From the NCBI RefSeq assembly GCF_030269925.1, contig NC_085127.1, positions 14,639,501-14,703,500 on the forward strand: a stretch of DNA of 64,000 nt. The letters are read 5' to 3'. Shown in pieces: positions 53,738 through 64,000 of this stretch. The position numbers and the translations under genes were made by a program. Origin of the DNA: Bombyx mori. Its lineage: Eukaryota > Arthropoda > Insecta > Lepidoptera > Bombycidae. Numbering within the stretch: the stretch's first letter is position 1; each line of letters starts with the position of its first letter. The notes beneath the pieces were generated by a model, which was not told where the DNA came from, made no database searches, and worked only from the letters and a program-made list of their open reading frames with translations.

Positions 53738-56203
53738 CCTCCTCCTCCTTGCGTCGGTTTCCTCATTACTGAGGGTCGTGGTCATGGCCTTGAAACAGAT
53801 TGTTTTTTATAGTGCACCGCCATCTGTTCCTATCTGCAGCTGAGTGCAGAGCATCGTGCACTGTGGTATCCAGGGCTGCACGAATCTGGTCCGTCCAACG
53901 GGTCGGGTTCCTGCCTCTTAGTCGCTTGCCTTCGACCTTTCCAGTTACCATCAATTTCTCTAAGTTGTCACTGTCTTTCCTTGCGATGTGGCCAAAGTAT
54001 TCAAGAATCCTTCGCATGCAAATGGTGGAGAGTCTAGTCCGGATCTTCAACTGAGCTAGGATGGATAGATTGGTGCGGCGTGCGGTCCAGGGAATACCCA
54101 ACATCCTCCTCCAGCACCACATTTCGAAGGCATCAATCCGATTGCGGTCAGCTTTCTTTATAGTCCATGTCTCTGCTCCGTATATGAATATTGAAAACAC
54201 TAGTGTGCGGACTAGGTTGCTCTTGGTGTTCATAGAGATATTTTTGTCCTTCCATATTTTGTCCAGCTGAGACATGGCACCTTTTGCCATCCCAATCCGT
54301 CTACGAATTTCCGGTTCACAAGAGCCATTGTTGCTGATGTTGGAGCCCAGGTAAACAAAGTTGTCCGTTACTTCTAAATTAAGTGTACCGCTGAGCTCCA
54401 GTCTGCCTGTGCGATCAACGATCATGACCTTCGTTTTAGATCTGTTTATCGCGAGTCCGAGGTCTTTGCTAATGCGCTCCATCCTGTCCAAGAACTTGCT
54501 CATCTCGATTTCGCTGGCTGCCAGGAGAGTGGTGTCGTCAGCGTAGCGTAAGTTAGAGATTTTACAGCCTCCGACGGTAATACCACCATCCCATCCATCG
54601 CATGTTTTCCTGACGATGTATTCGCCGTAAATATTGAACAGGATGGGTGACAGGATGCAGCCCTGCCGCACGCCCTTGTGAAATTTGAACGAGTCAGATG
54701 CAGTCCTATCGATTCTCACTACTCCCTGGCTGTTGTAGTATAATGACTGAAGGAGTGCAGTAAGGTGGCGAGGGACCCCCAACTCTGTGAGGACATCCCA
54801 CAAGCAGTTCCAGTCAACACAGTCAAAAGCCTTACTATAGTCAACGAAACACATGATGACCGGCGTGTCGAATTCGTAGCACTTTTCCACAATCTGTCTC
54901 ACGTTCAGTATTTGCTCCCTCGTGCCCTTGCCTTTTACAAATCCAGCTTGTTCCTGCGGGATCTGCCAGTCCAAATAGTAACGAATCCTGCTGTTTATTA
55001 CATGCAAAAGAACTTTGCTAGCGTGAGAGATGAGGGCCAGGGTGCGGTAATTATCACATTTTCTAGTTGAACCTTTCTTGTGCAGTGGGATAATTACAGA
55101 CCGCGTCCAGTTTTTGGGCCATTCACCGTTTTGCCATACGTGATTGCAAATCTTATGGAGTACATCCAAGCCATTGTCACCAAGAGCCTTGAGGATCTCC
55201 GATGTGATATCGTCAGGTCCGGGAGCCTTCTTTGATTTGAGCCGGTCGATTGCACCCGTTACCTCTGATCTCAGAATATTAGGCTCCAATTCAAGATCTT
55301 TCCAGTCGAACCGACTTTCGGTAGATTCATGGGGAGCTTTATAGAGTTGCTCACAGTAGCCACGCCAGCGTTCCGTGATTTCGTGCAGTTCATGCAGTGG
55401 TAGTCCTTCAGAGTTTTCTATGACCCAAGATTTGGGCTTGAATTTTCTACTTAGCAGACGGACTTTCTTGAACAGATCTGAAGTTTGCAGCTTTAGCGCG
55501 TGTGATTCCACCTCTCGACATATGCCCATAATAAATTTATTTTTGTCTCTGCGGCATTCTCTTTGGACTGCTTTACAAATCTCAGAGTATTCCCTACGTA
55601 TCTCAGGATTCTGTAGGCCTCTGACTTTGACATCTTTTCTGCGCTGGATTAGGCTCCATGTTTGGTCTGTTATCCATGTGGATCTCCTGGGATCTTTTTC
55701 TCTTTGAGAGGTAACATCTACAAGGGCATCATTTATTTTACTTTCCAGATTCATCCACATAGATTCTGCATCCTCCGTCAGTGATAAAGGGGATTTGGCA
55801 AGCTTTGTTTCAATCAAATTCCGAAAATGAGCTTCTTCTATTGGATTTAGTGATCTAGGTTTGAGTCGTGAGTTTTGGTGGACAGCTTTAAGCCGGAGGG
55901 AGAAGAAGGCGACGAGCAGTGTGTGATCAGAACCACATTCGGCCCCAGGAAAGGTCTTTACATTTTTTACGGAAGATCTCCAGCGCTTGTCCACTAATAC
56001 ATAGTCTATCTGGTTTCTGAATCGATCGCCAGGAGATCTCCATGTGTACAGTCGCCTCTTATGGTGCTGAAACATTGTATTCGTAATACTCAGACCTCTA
56101 CCAATACAGAACTCCGCAAGCCTTTGTCCACGTTCGTTTCTAGTGCCCAGACCATACTTCCCGATGACGTCGCTAGTTTCTGGAATTGATTCTGTGTTAC
56201 CTA
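53738..56203 (-). mobile_element. 5'-truncated RTE LINE inside the Jockey ORF2
   Basis: ATTTCT on both sides (53732-53737 and 56204-56209) is the target duplication. The 3' end (minus strand) is GACGCAAGGAGGAGGAGG, a short purine repeat instead of poly(A), as RTE elements show. The 5' part encoding the first half of the endonuclease is missing. Confidence 0.9.
53766..56201 (-). CDS. RTE endonuclease-reverse transcriptase, N-terminally truncated
   Basis: Open from the truncation point (GNTESIPETSDVIGKYGLG) through an internal Met at 56075 to DHDPQ. The remaining endonuclease shows NQIDYVLVDKRW and ECGSDHTLL. Reverse transcriptase: KKAPGPDDITSEILK, YRTLALISHASKVLLHVI, CFVDYSKAFDCVDW, GVRQGCILSPILFNIY and RYADDTTLLA (YADD box). 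The C-terminus has FGHIARKDSD and RGRNPTRWTDQIR. No stops over about 810 codons. The first endonuclease motifs (Asn, Glu) are absent, so autonomous nicking is not expected. Confidence 0.92.
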   Translation of the reverse strand, partial: GNTESIPETSDVIGKYGLGTRNERGQRLAEFCIGRGLSITNTMFQHHKRRLYTWRSPGDRFRNQIDYVLVDKRWRSSVKNVKTFPGAECGSDHTLLVAFFSLRLKAVHQNSRLKPRSLNPIEEAHFRNLIETKLAKSPLSLTEDAESMWMNLESKINDALVDVTSQREKDPRRSTWITDQTWSLIQRRKDVKVRGLQNPEIRREYSEICKAVQRECRRDKNKFIMGICREVESHALKLQTSDLFKKVRLLSRKFKPKSWVIENSEGLPLHELHEITERWRGYCEQLYKAPHESTESRFDWKDLELEPNILRSEVTGAIDRLKSKKAPGPDDITSEILKALGDNGLDVLHKICNHVWQNGEWPKNWTRSVIIPLHKKGSTRKCDNYRTLALISHASKVLLHVINSRIRYYLDWQIPQEQAGFVKGKGTREQILNVRQIVEKCYEFDTPVIMCFVDYSKAFDCVDWNCLWDVLTELGVPRHLTALLQSLYYNSQGVVRIDRTASDSFKFHKGVRQGCILSPILFNIYGEYIVRKTCDGWDGGITVGGCKISNLRYADDTTLLAASEIEMSKFLDRMERISKDLGLAINRSKTKVMIVDRTGRLELSGTLNLEVTDNFVYLGSNISNNGSCEPEIRRRIGMAKGAMSQLDKIWKDKNISMNTKSNLVRTLVFSIFIYGAETWTIKKADRNRIDAFEMWCWRRMLGIPWTARRTNLSILAQLKIRTRLSTICMRRILEYFGHIARKDSDNLEKLMVTGKVEGKRLRGRNPTRWTDQIRAALDTTVHDALHSAADRNRWRCTIKNNLFQGHDHDPQ

Positions 56204-58667
56204 ATTTCTAAGGGACATTTTACTTCGCCTACATATCATCGGGTAGAGACGTCCTAGAATGAAGGCGGCACGGTCGCGTACCGTCTTGATGTGGGGGCGG
56301 AATGTCATCCTACTGTCGAGGGTGACGCCTAAATATTTGACCTTCGGGGCCCACGGTATGGGCTGGTCGAACATCGTGATTGGGCGAACGGCGGGGGCGG
56401 AGGTATTGTCGCGCCTAGTCGGGAGGGGGATGCTCAGCGTGGTGTTCGGAGGGCGACCCCTTTTGAAGAGCACCGCTGTGCTTTTCGTGGGGTTGATGTC
56501 GATGCGCCACTTCCGGAACCACTGTCCCATGGTGGTAGCTGCGGTCTGAAGTCGTCGATGAAGCAACGCCTTCTTCCTACACGAGTAGTAGATGGCGGTG
56601 TCATCGGCGAAGAGCGCCAGATGGGTCTCCGGAGACCGGGGTATATCATTGATATACAAACTAAATAGTAACGGGGAGAGGGCGGAGCCTTGCGGGACTC
56701 CGGCTGTGACGTGACGGGGCCGGGAACGCGTTCCCTCGACTCGATATCGGAACGAACGGTTCGACAAGTAGTCTCGTATGATGAGCACGAGTCTGTCTGG
56801 CACTCCCATGTTATACAGTTTGTATATCAAACCGTTGTGCCAGACTTTGTCGAACGCCTTCGCTATATCGAAGAAGAGGGCTCCTGTCGGAATGGGTTTC
56901 CGCCTGTTCAGCCCTAGTAAGATGTGCTCCGTGAGGCGGTGCACTTGATGGACGCACGAGTGTCTGGCGCGGAATCCAAACTGCTCGTCTATAAGAATTT
57001 TATTCGCGGATACGAAGTCCCAGAGGCGTTTACGAAGGAGCCGTTCGTATAGTTTGCCTATCGCCGGGAGGAGACTGATGGGGCGGTAACTCGCGGTTTC
57101 GTTCTTCGGTTTGCCCGGCTTGTGTATGCCGATAACGTCCGCTTCTTTCCACGCCGCGGGAAAGATGCAGTTCGTCATAGCAGCATTTAATATGGTGGCC
57201 AACATCGTTATCAGTTGGGCTGGTAACAATTTAAGCGCGCGGTTGCGGATGCCGTCGGAGCCGGGAGCTTTCCGTGGTTGTAGGCAATCGATCGCCTCCT
57301 TAACCTCGGAAGTGGTAATGGGGGGTAACGCGTCCGAGGGCGGCAGGGAAGCTCTGCGCTCGACCTCCCTGTCGACTAGCTCGGTGTGTTCGGGGTCCGC
57401 GTGTTGAGTGCTGGTGGTGCACTGCTCTTGCAGTGCATCGGCCAGCAACTCTGCCTTGTCATCGTCATCGTAAGCCGGTGGTTGGCCTGAGGGGCGTACG
57501 AGAGGCGGCATAGTGACGATAGTTTCGGACTTGAGGGTCCTAGCTAGTCGCCAGTATGCTTGGTGAGTGGGCGCGAGTTCTTTTAAATAACTATCCCAGT
57601 TTTCGTTTCGGGCGTCGCTCAAGCGGGATTTGACCTCCCGCTGTAAGCGACGCATCCGAGTCCGGTTTGAATCCGTGGGATATCGATCGTAGGCCCGGAT
57701 TGCCGCGTTCCTAACTCTTACGAGGTCCCTAAGATCGGGGGAAAGTCTGATGCGGTGGAAGCAGTCCTCCACATCGACTTGCTTTGAAGATCTTGTGATC
57801 GCCGTCGAGACGTGATCAGTGAAGATGTTTATGGATTCGACGGTGTCCTCGGGGGATGGAGTTGAATCCGGGCCGCAAGGGAGGATTGGTGGAGCGGTGT
57901 CAGCTAAGCACGTGCCCAGCTTCTTCCAATCCACCATGGTCCTCGTATCTGGTTCGCGGTTGAGTGGGCGACCGAGCTGCATGACGACAGGTCGGTGGTC
58001 TGAGTCGAATTCTGACATTGCCTCGATGGAGCGCAAGCGCAGAGTTACGTTCCTCAGCAGTGCCAGATCTATTGTGCTCGGACGACGCGCGGCGTTGTAC
58101 GGATAGCACGTGGGGGTCGGGGGGTTGAATATTTCGAATGTGAGGTCGTCTATGAACGCGTCGAGACGCCTACCGTTCACATTCGTGCGATGGCAGTTCC
58201 ACCTAGTGTGGTGGCAATTTAGATCGCCTGCCAGGATGACCGCGTCCCCCATACCGAGCAGTGTCTCGAGGTCACTGCTCAGGAGGGGTTTGTCAGGGGG
58301 GAGATAAACGGATGCGATGACGATCGGCTGGTGTCCCGTCAGCGCGATGCGGCACACTGACGCCTCGATATGTAAGAGCGAGGGAGTATCGAGAGGGACG
58401 CAGTGCAGGGCCCTCCTATAGTAAATGACAGTCCCGCCCTTGCGGGTGGAGAGTCTGTCATTCCTAACCATGACGTAATTCGCGACTTTGGGGTCGCGAC
58501 GCGAGGGCTTTAGGAAGGTCTCCTGCACCAGAAGGATGTCGATGAGATTGTCACGTAGAAACTCATAAACCTGGTCGCGCTGACGCGCGAGTCCGTTAGC
58601 ATTGTAGAATGCTAACTTCAAGGAATGGGGTTTTAATCTCGCGTTGCACGCCATTGATTACCGGTAA

Positions 58668-59750
58668 TCAAACCAGCGTGCGCTGGACGGACTCGATGAC
58701 GTCTATGTATTCAAACGTCGCGTTTAGGCGGTCTTCGGCCGTGACCGCTCTGCGCATGGCGTCGGCGAATGAACGCATGCGGTCGATGTTTATCGCGGCG
58801 ATGTAGTCGCGAATAATCGTAAAGTCGTTTGAGTGCGCGGGGCCGGGGCGAGGCGCGGGACCGGGCGCGGGGGCGGGGCGCGGCGCGAGTAGAGGTTGCG
58901 GCGCGTACCGCGGTTGGGGTGCCGGTGTCGTTCCTGCCTTCGTGAACGGCAACGGTTTAGCCCACGCGGAGACGGTGGGCACCGGAGCCGGTACGAAAGC
59001 CGGTTTCGGCGCGCGGGGCGCCGAAGTCTTTGGGCCAGCGGTTTTAGGGGGCGCGTTTGCCGGGCGCTTCCGTGGAGCCTTGGGGCATCCACGGTAGTTG
59101 GCCGTGTGTCCCTGCTTGCGGCAGAGTACACAGTTCGGCGGCTCCGTCGCTGTCTCCTTTACGCGCGAGCAATCGGTGGTCGCGTGATCGTCTAAACACT
59201 TCACGCAACGCGGTCGCGCGTTGCAGTTACGCGCGGAGTGGCCATAGAGCTGGCAACGGTGGCACTGCCCGGGAGTGCCGCGTTTGTAGGGGGCCTCTAG
59301 GGTGACCCCCGATAGGCCGCACACGGTGCGGAGACATGAGGCAATTTTCTTGCCCTCCGGTGTGGGTTCGAGTGCTACGAGCACCATGTCGTACGCGAAT
59401 TTGTCGCGCCCGCTGTGTATCCGGTGCACACTTATGACGGGGTAGGACTGACCTACCAGGTCATTTTTAATTTGCTCGACGTCGAGCTCTTTTGGGACTC
59501 CGCGTACTACGACGCGGAGTTCGCGCTCCTCCTGGAGCGCATAGGTGTGATAACCTATGCGTTCCTTGCGGAGGTATGCTGTCAAAGACCTATGGTCGTC
59601 GGATGTCTCTACTTTGATTTGTATTCCATGCGGGATATTCCTCGCATGGACTACATTTATCTTATTGGCCTTAAGGGCCAGGGATACGCGATCCCAAGAA
59701 GACTTTTCCCGCAGGATGACCGGCGGCGGCGCGGGAACTTTTCGGACGGG
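58668..59750 (-). CDS. Jockey ORF1 (Gag-like), 5'-truncated
   Basis: An RNA-binding, Gag-like protein that coats element RNA. The frame stays open to the truncation point at about 59750, giving about 360 residues. The early part (KINVVHARNIPHGIQIKVET, then RVVVRGVPKEL) is the PRE_C2HC-type region. Then come three zinc knuckles: CHRCQLYGHSARNC, CVKCLDDHATTDC and CVLCRKQGHTANYRGC. A Pro/Ala-rich stretch follows, and the end is QRTLV. A start codon is not present because the 5' end is missing. It stops about 14 bp before the ORF2 ATG, a spacing suited to coupled translation. Confidence 0.88.
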   Translation of the reverse strand, partial: PVRKVPAPPPVILREKSSWDRVSLALKANKINVVHARNIPHGIQIKVETSDDHRSLTAYLRKERIGYHTYALQEERELRVVVRGVPKELDVEQIKNDLVGQSYPVISVHRIHSGRDKFAYDMVLVALEPTPEGKKIASCLRTVCGLSGVTLEAPYKRGTPGQCHRCQLYGHSARNCNARPRCVKCLDDHATTDCSRVKETATEPPNCVLCRKQGHTANYRGCPKAPRKRPANAPPKTAGPKTSAPRAPKPAFVPAPVPTVSAWAKPLPFTKAGTTPAPQPRYAPQPLLAPRPAPAPGPAPRPGPAHSNDFTIIRDYIAAINIDRMRSFADAMRRAVTAEDRLNATFEYIDVIESVQRTLV

Positions 59751-59874
59751 CGGTATAAGCTACACGATCCAATAAATAAATATATACGGTACTAACATGT
59801 GCATGAATGTGATTTGGGCGCCAGCAGGTGTACGACAAATAGAAATACATAGCATAGAAAACAAATGATATTAA

Positions 59875-60208
59875 TCTATACATATAAGTAAAATTGGAGT
59901 GTCTGTTTGTAATATTGAAATAACCGCTTTTCACTACATGGATATGAATATATATACGGTACTAACACCAAAATATATTTTTACAATTTTTCTCTGTCTG
60001 TCTGTCTGTTTGTTCCGACTAATCTCTTGAACGGCTGGACCGATATGACGGGACTTTCACTGACAGGTAGCTGATGTTATAAGGAGTAACGGAGTTTCGC
60101 CCCGCGGCGTCACCCGCGATACGACAATAACCGCGGGCAACATCGCGGGACTCAACAATCAATAATAAAATTTAATGTTTCCGAAGCGAAGCGAGGGCGG
60201 GTCGCTAG
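59875..60208 (+). mobile_element. Non-autonomous Helitron, family 1, copy 2
   Basis: Starts TCTATACATATAAG after A and ends GCGGGTCGCTAG before T, with the AGCGA-loop-TCGCT stem just inside the end. Same family as 5614-5952. No coding capacity. Confidence 0.78.
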
Positions 60209-60811
60209 TTATTATATAGGAAGGAAACCTTTAATTGCAATATTTTTAAAGTACAATAAAGCTCGATCGAAAACTGGCAATATAGTTCCATATATTATGA
60301 GCTTGTGCCGCCTGTTAGTATTAATGTATTCGCACCGTTAAATCTGTAGTAGCCTGTGGTGGTTAAGCTGATAGCTCTTCTGGCTGCGTGAGCTAATGGA
60401 AAATATAAATCCATTCATAGATAATTACTTGTCCCAATTAACTGAGTCATCAGCGCTGAACCGCTGGGGGGTTACAAGCTAGAAATTCTGCCAGTTGGTA
60501 CCTTACATTCTGTAAGCGTTCATTAACTAAGAATTTTTGGGAATTTCAGTTCTAATGTGGTTATAATAAGGAATAAAATGTTTCGTGAGCTTATATACAA
60601 CTATTTTTACAGTTTAATCTGACATGACAATAAAATACCCGAGATTAAACCATAAAAGTAGATTTAAGGGATTAATCGTTGTATGGATGTACGCTATTTT
60701 TAAAGTAAGAGGCATAAAATTCCATACTCTTGCTTTTGACTACAAATAAATATAGATAGATGTATATTGGCGTTTTTTAAATATTATCCCATATGGGAAG
60801 ATAAAAATTTC
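60209..60811. other. No gene seen
   Basis: AT-rich. Confidence 0.3.
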
Positions 60812-61226
60812 GGCCCTTGGAGATTCCTTCGGATTCTTTGGTTCCCTCTGTATTTTGTACCGTATCTTTCATGGGGAGTGCTCTGGGAATTGTTTGAGAT
60901 GATCCCTTAATCTCCTTTTTATCATCGCACCTCCCGCCATCGGAGCAGAGTTCATCCATATTATCTGGAACCACTGCGTTCATCGACAGTGCGTTTTCAG
61001 AAATCTTTTATGCCACATACCATCCGCCTTTGGAATGAGCTCCTCTCCACGGTGTTTCCCGAGCGCTATCACAGTCATGTCTTTCTTCAAACGAGGTTTG
61101 TGGAGAGCATTAAGCGGTAGGCAGCGGCTTGGCTCTGCTCCTGGCATTGCTGAAGTTCATGGGCGACGGTAACCACTCACCATCAGATGGGCCGTAGGCT
61201 CGTTTGCCTACAAGGGCAATAAAAAA
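60812..61226 (+). mobile_element. CR1-like LINE 3' fragment
   Basis: About 390 bp of ORF end plus tail to GGGCAATAAAAAATAAG. Stops and small indels (for example an extra CACAGT near 61070) break the frame. Confidence 0.92.
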
Positions 61227-62054
61227 TAAGAATATAATATTAAAAGTGATATTTTGAATTTCTATGTGTTGGGAACTAAATTTGATTGTTTGTTGGTTAT
61301 CTAAGTGTTTCTATACTTACTCGTGAAGAAAGTTAGTACAGTTATAGTTGGTACTCTGTTAAAATACTCTATAATTTATGATCAGCAGTAGTCATAGGGG
61401 AGCGTGACCGGATTGCCTTTGGTTTTTACTGATAGCTTCTCAATAATTCATTTAAAACATATTTGAGGCCAACGCCTTAAAAGTTGTCAGTACTATTCCG
61501 CACTTGGTTGTCTGAAAGCACTTGGAGAAAAATAGTGATGTGCGACATTCTGCAGATTTAATCGATAAAGATATCCTATAAGAATGGCCAATATTTAAAG
61601 ACAAGCTTGTGAATCGTCAGCTTCACTAAAATAATTTTTGCTGCTTACTTTCGTCTAAATATTTAAAATGTGAAAAAAAAATTGCGTTTTGACACAAAAC
61701 AAAGATGAGATTGAAAAGATAAGGCTTGCGATATTATTTCGCTGGCTCAGCTCAGGAGTTTGGCTATCTGGGTAGCTGCTTGAGTAAATTAGAAACTTCA
61801 TAAAAATTGTGTAAAATGAAATACTAAATTCAATAATATTGTTTTCTTTTCAATTGTGAATATTTTAATCAGAATCTTGTCAGTTCTTATTAGCATTTTA
61901 TTAGCTAGTCAATTATTGAGAGTCCCTTTATTAAATCTTGTAAACATCTGCGACTCTTGCTAACAAAACAACATGGAATTTTAACTGAAGTTAATTTAGA
62001 TTTGTCATTTCTATTTAAGCTCAGATATAGTTTAGTTTATAATTTATTTAGTTA
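61227..62054. other. No gene seen
   Basis: AT-rich; nothing recognised. Confidence 0.3.
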
Positions 62055-62215
62055 CTTGTATTATTATGGTGTTCGGACACTATAAGGAGGACAGATGGAA
62101 GCTGCATCCAACAGTCGGTTCATCTCGCAATGGTCCGGTACTCATGGAAGTACTTGCATAAGTCGTGTGGTCGCGATCTTCAGTAATGAAGGAACGAAAA
62201 GGAACGAAAGAAAAA
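62055..62215 (+). mobile_element. RTE 3' end fragment
   Basis: AAGTCGTGTGGTCGCGATCT and CAGTAATGAAGGAACGAAAA match the RTE 3' end seen at 19206-19268. Confidence 0.5.
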
Positions 62216-62231
62216 AAAGGAAAAGAAGAAG

Positions 62232-62452
62232 TTTTTTTTTATTTTTCTTTATTGCTTAGGTGGGTGGACGAGCTCACGGCCCACCTTATGTTAAGTGGTT
62301 ACTGGAGCTCATCGATATCTACAACGTTATAATGTAAATGCCGCCACTTACTTTGAGATATAATTTCTAAGGTCTCAGTATAGTTACAACGGCTGCCCCA
62401 CCCTTCAAACCTAATCTACCCGTGCGGATTCACAAGAGGTCCTACCAGCAGT
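62232..62452 (-). mobile_element. Bm1 SINE, internally deleted
   Basis: TTATTGCTTAGGTGGGTGGA to GGTCCTACCAGCAGTAAA. About 45 bp around the CTGCTTCACGGCAG block is missing. Confidence 0.9.
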
Positions 62453-63111
62453 AAAAGTTTTTCCTAGATTGCTTTGATCAACGTGTTCATTGGTGTTGAT
62501 TATTTGCTACATATCATTTTATATAATAAAGTCATTGTGTGAGAACCAAAATAAACAAAAAGTATCGATAATTATAAAGTCAATCATAATGTACAACACT
62601 AAAACAACAAAGAAACAATTCTGTTAAAATTCTATTAATTTTTGTTTTTTACTCAACTCAGTTTTTCCTTAGGTGTATTAAAAATCTATTAATATTCAAC
62701 AGCGCTCGCTCTCAAAGGAGTCCTTTTCAAAAATTATTTCTTTATAATAATAACATTTTTACGTTTCTTAATTGTATTCCAGTTGACAAAGAACTTTGTT
62801 TCCAGTCGATTTCTGACGAATTTTGCCGACGTCAAAAAATAGTCACTCAATTTGTCCTCTCTTTTATTTTAAATGTGCACGGAAATTTCAATCGCTATCA
62901 AGGAAGAGGAATTTTAATTGAAGATTGTTTTAATCACTTGACAACTGGTTCGCTCTTTGATTATGGTGGCTGCGCTGACTGTCGTACAAATTTACCAAAA
63001 ACATAATTATTATTTATCTGGTCACATTTAAATATTTTTCTGTATAAATTTAATACTTGTTTTAATATCCTCATAGCTTCCAACGTAAATTTTTTTTTTA
63101 TTTAATTTATT
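62453..63111. other. No gene seen
   Basis: AT-rich. Confidence 0.3.
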
Positions 63112-63549
63112 TCAGAGTCGTCTTGGTCTAAAGTATAAGAAAGACGTCCGGTGCATTCGTGTTGAGCGATGCACCGGTGTTCGAATCCCAGACGGGTACT
63201 AATTTTTCTAATGAAATACGTACTCAACAAATAACCACGATTGACTTCCACGGTGAAGGAATAGCATCGTGTAATAAAAATCAAAACCCGCAGAATTATA
63301 ATTTGCGTAATTACTGGTGCTAGGACATCTTGTGAGTCCGCGCAGGTAGGTACCACCACTCTGCCTATTTCTGTCGTGAAGTAGTAATGCGTTTCGGTTT
63401 GAAGGGTGGGGCAGCCGTTGTAACTATGCTTGAGACCTTAGAACTTATATCTCAAGGTGGGTGGCGCATTTACGTTGTAGATGTCTATGGGCTCCAGTAA
63501 CCACTTAACACTAGGTGGGCTGTGAGCTCGTCCACCCATCTAAGCAATA
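63112..63549 (+). mobile_element. Bm1 SINE, full length without A tail
   Basis: Head GTCGTCTTGGTCTAAAGTAT (A box slightly decayed), B box GTTCGAATCCC, full body, ending CATCTAAGCAATAA with no A-run after it. Confidence 0.93.
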
Positions 63550-64000
63550 ATGTTGTCATAGTGAAGGTATAGGATGAGATTTAATTGTAAAGTAAATGTG
63601 TCTGAAAATTTAAAGAAAAGTAGGAGAGCATGGGTACAATATAATGAAACACGTCCCATTGCACAATAAGTCATCATGTCAGAATAACGCCGAGCCCCAC
63701 CTGGCTCTGAAGCCCTTTTATTATATTTTATTATTCGTAGCTCTGTGCGAGTGCCCTTTTGGACTTTAATTAAAAAATACATTTTTATTCAGCGTCTTTG
63801 TGTTTAGGTTTTATTAATGTTAAAAAAAATCATTACGAGGTTGTCTAAGTAATGAGACTGTGACCGGTGCATGATTTAATGGTAAGTGGTGATTTTTATT
63901 TACTACTCTACTATGAAAATTGCCATCTTATTCCGAAGGAGACCCGGAGTGCTAGGAATAACTGTGTAAAGATTGGAATACGGAAAACTACTGGCAAGCT
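63550..64000. other. No gene seen
   Basis: AT-rich to the window end. An 80-codon minus-strand frame (63540-63782) has no motif. Confidence 0.3.

Larger units (their letters stand above)
53294..58654 (-). pseudogene. Jockey ORF2 (EN-RT) split by RTE insertion
   Basis: The first part, 58654-56201, gives 817 residues. Endonuclease: FYNANGLARQ, QETFLKP, LAGDLNCHHTRWN, STIDLAL, SDHRPV. Reverse transcriptase: SYRPISLLPAIGKLYERLL, FDIAKAFDKVWH, GVPQGSALSPLLFSLYIND, LFADDTAI (FADD box). The frame stops in the RTE junction. The rest of the C-terminus resumes at 53731 as KVTLYKTCIRPVMTYASVVF and ends RRARRVN at 53294. Apart from the insertion the frame is open, so the Jockey copy was fairly young when hit. 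Confidence 0.92.
53077..59751 (-). mobile_element. 5'-truncated Jockey-type LINE with nested RTE
   Basis: The 3' end is the T-run at 53077-53096. The 5' end lies within ORF1 at 59751. The target duplication GGTATAAGCTACA is perfect at 53064-53076 and 59752-59764. Without the RTE insert (53738-56203) the element is about 4.2 kb. It carries the end of ORF1 and a split ORF2. Its 3' tails recur at 10962, 15921, 33036 and 35336. Confidence 0.92.

Noticed and set aside
54765..55707. Plus-strand ORFs opposite the RTE gene
   Set aside because: Shadows of the long minus-strand reverse-transcriptase frame.
57819..59305. Plus-strand ORFs opposite Jockey ORF1 and ORF2
   Set aside because: Antisense shadows of the real minus-strand frames.
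1..64000. CRISPR array, phage, or bacterial operon
   Set aside because: No regularly spaced direct repeats and no compact gene clusters. All dispersed repeats are eukaryotic SINE, LINE, LTR, Helitron or DNA transposon sequences.

Overview
The window is almost certainly from a lepidopteran nuclear genome, very probably the silkworm Bombyx mori or a close relative. The main evidence is about 30 copies of a tRNA-headed SINE whose head, body and tail match Bm1, the abundant Bombyx SINE. It also carries Lepidoptera-type CR1-like, Jockey and RTE non-LTR retrotransposons, Helitrons, and Tc1/mariner and Harbinger relics. Family names come from recognition, not from a search. There is no bacterial organisation, CRISPR array or viral genome.

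The one host gene I recognise is at 1839-2815 (+). It has three exons and encodes mitochondrial ribosomal protein mS38 (AURKAIP1 family). Three further exon-like open segments on the + strand (13563-13692, 34254-34370, 39242-39401) have splice-like borders and compatible phases. They could be exons of an unidentified gene with long, transposon-filled introns, but this is weakly supported.

Region by region. 1-10 kb: mS38, LINE tails, a Helitron, a rearranged Harbinger element with a MADF-type ORF and a transposase relic, and an LTR-like duplication. 10-20 kb: a second tRNA-headed SINE, a palindromic-ended MITE, two solo LTRs and many Bm1 copies. 20.1-24.65 kb: a three-level nest in which a mariner-like (maT-type) fragment holds a Bm1 and the Bm1 holds an apparently full-length CR1-like LINE with an intact 986-residue ORF. 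25-40 kb: Bm1 copies, LINE and RTE tails, a perfect 27-bp hairpin, a solo LTR and two related Helitrons. 41.5-43 kb: a Tc1 element with both inverted repeats but a deleted transposase. 43-52.5 kb: mostly unannotated AT-rich DNA with old SINE and LINE pieces and a third MITE copy. 52.5-60.2 kb: a solo LTR holding an RTE tail, then a 5'-truncated Jockey element interrupted by an RTE element, then a Helitron. 60-64 kb: a LINE tail, an RTE tail and two Bm1 copies.

The parts do not work together as a pathway. The window is a record of layered transposition in which target-site duplications let several insertion orders be read directly. RT-EN proteins of the LINEs are expected to copy their own RNA and may mobilise SINEs such as Bm1. 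The solo LTRs, Tc1, MITE and Helitron copies are non-autonomous or dead.
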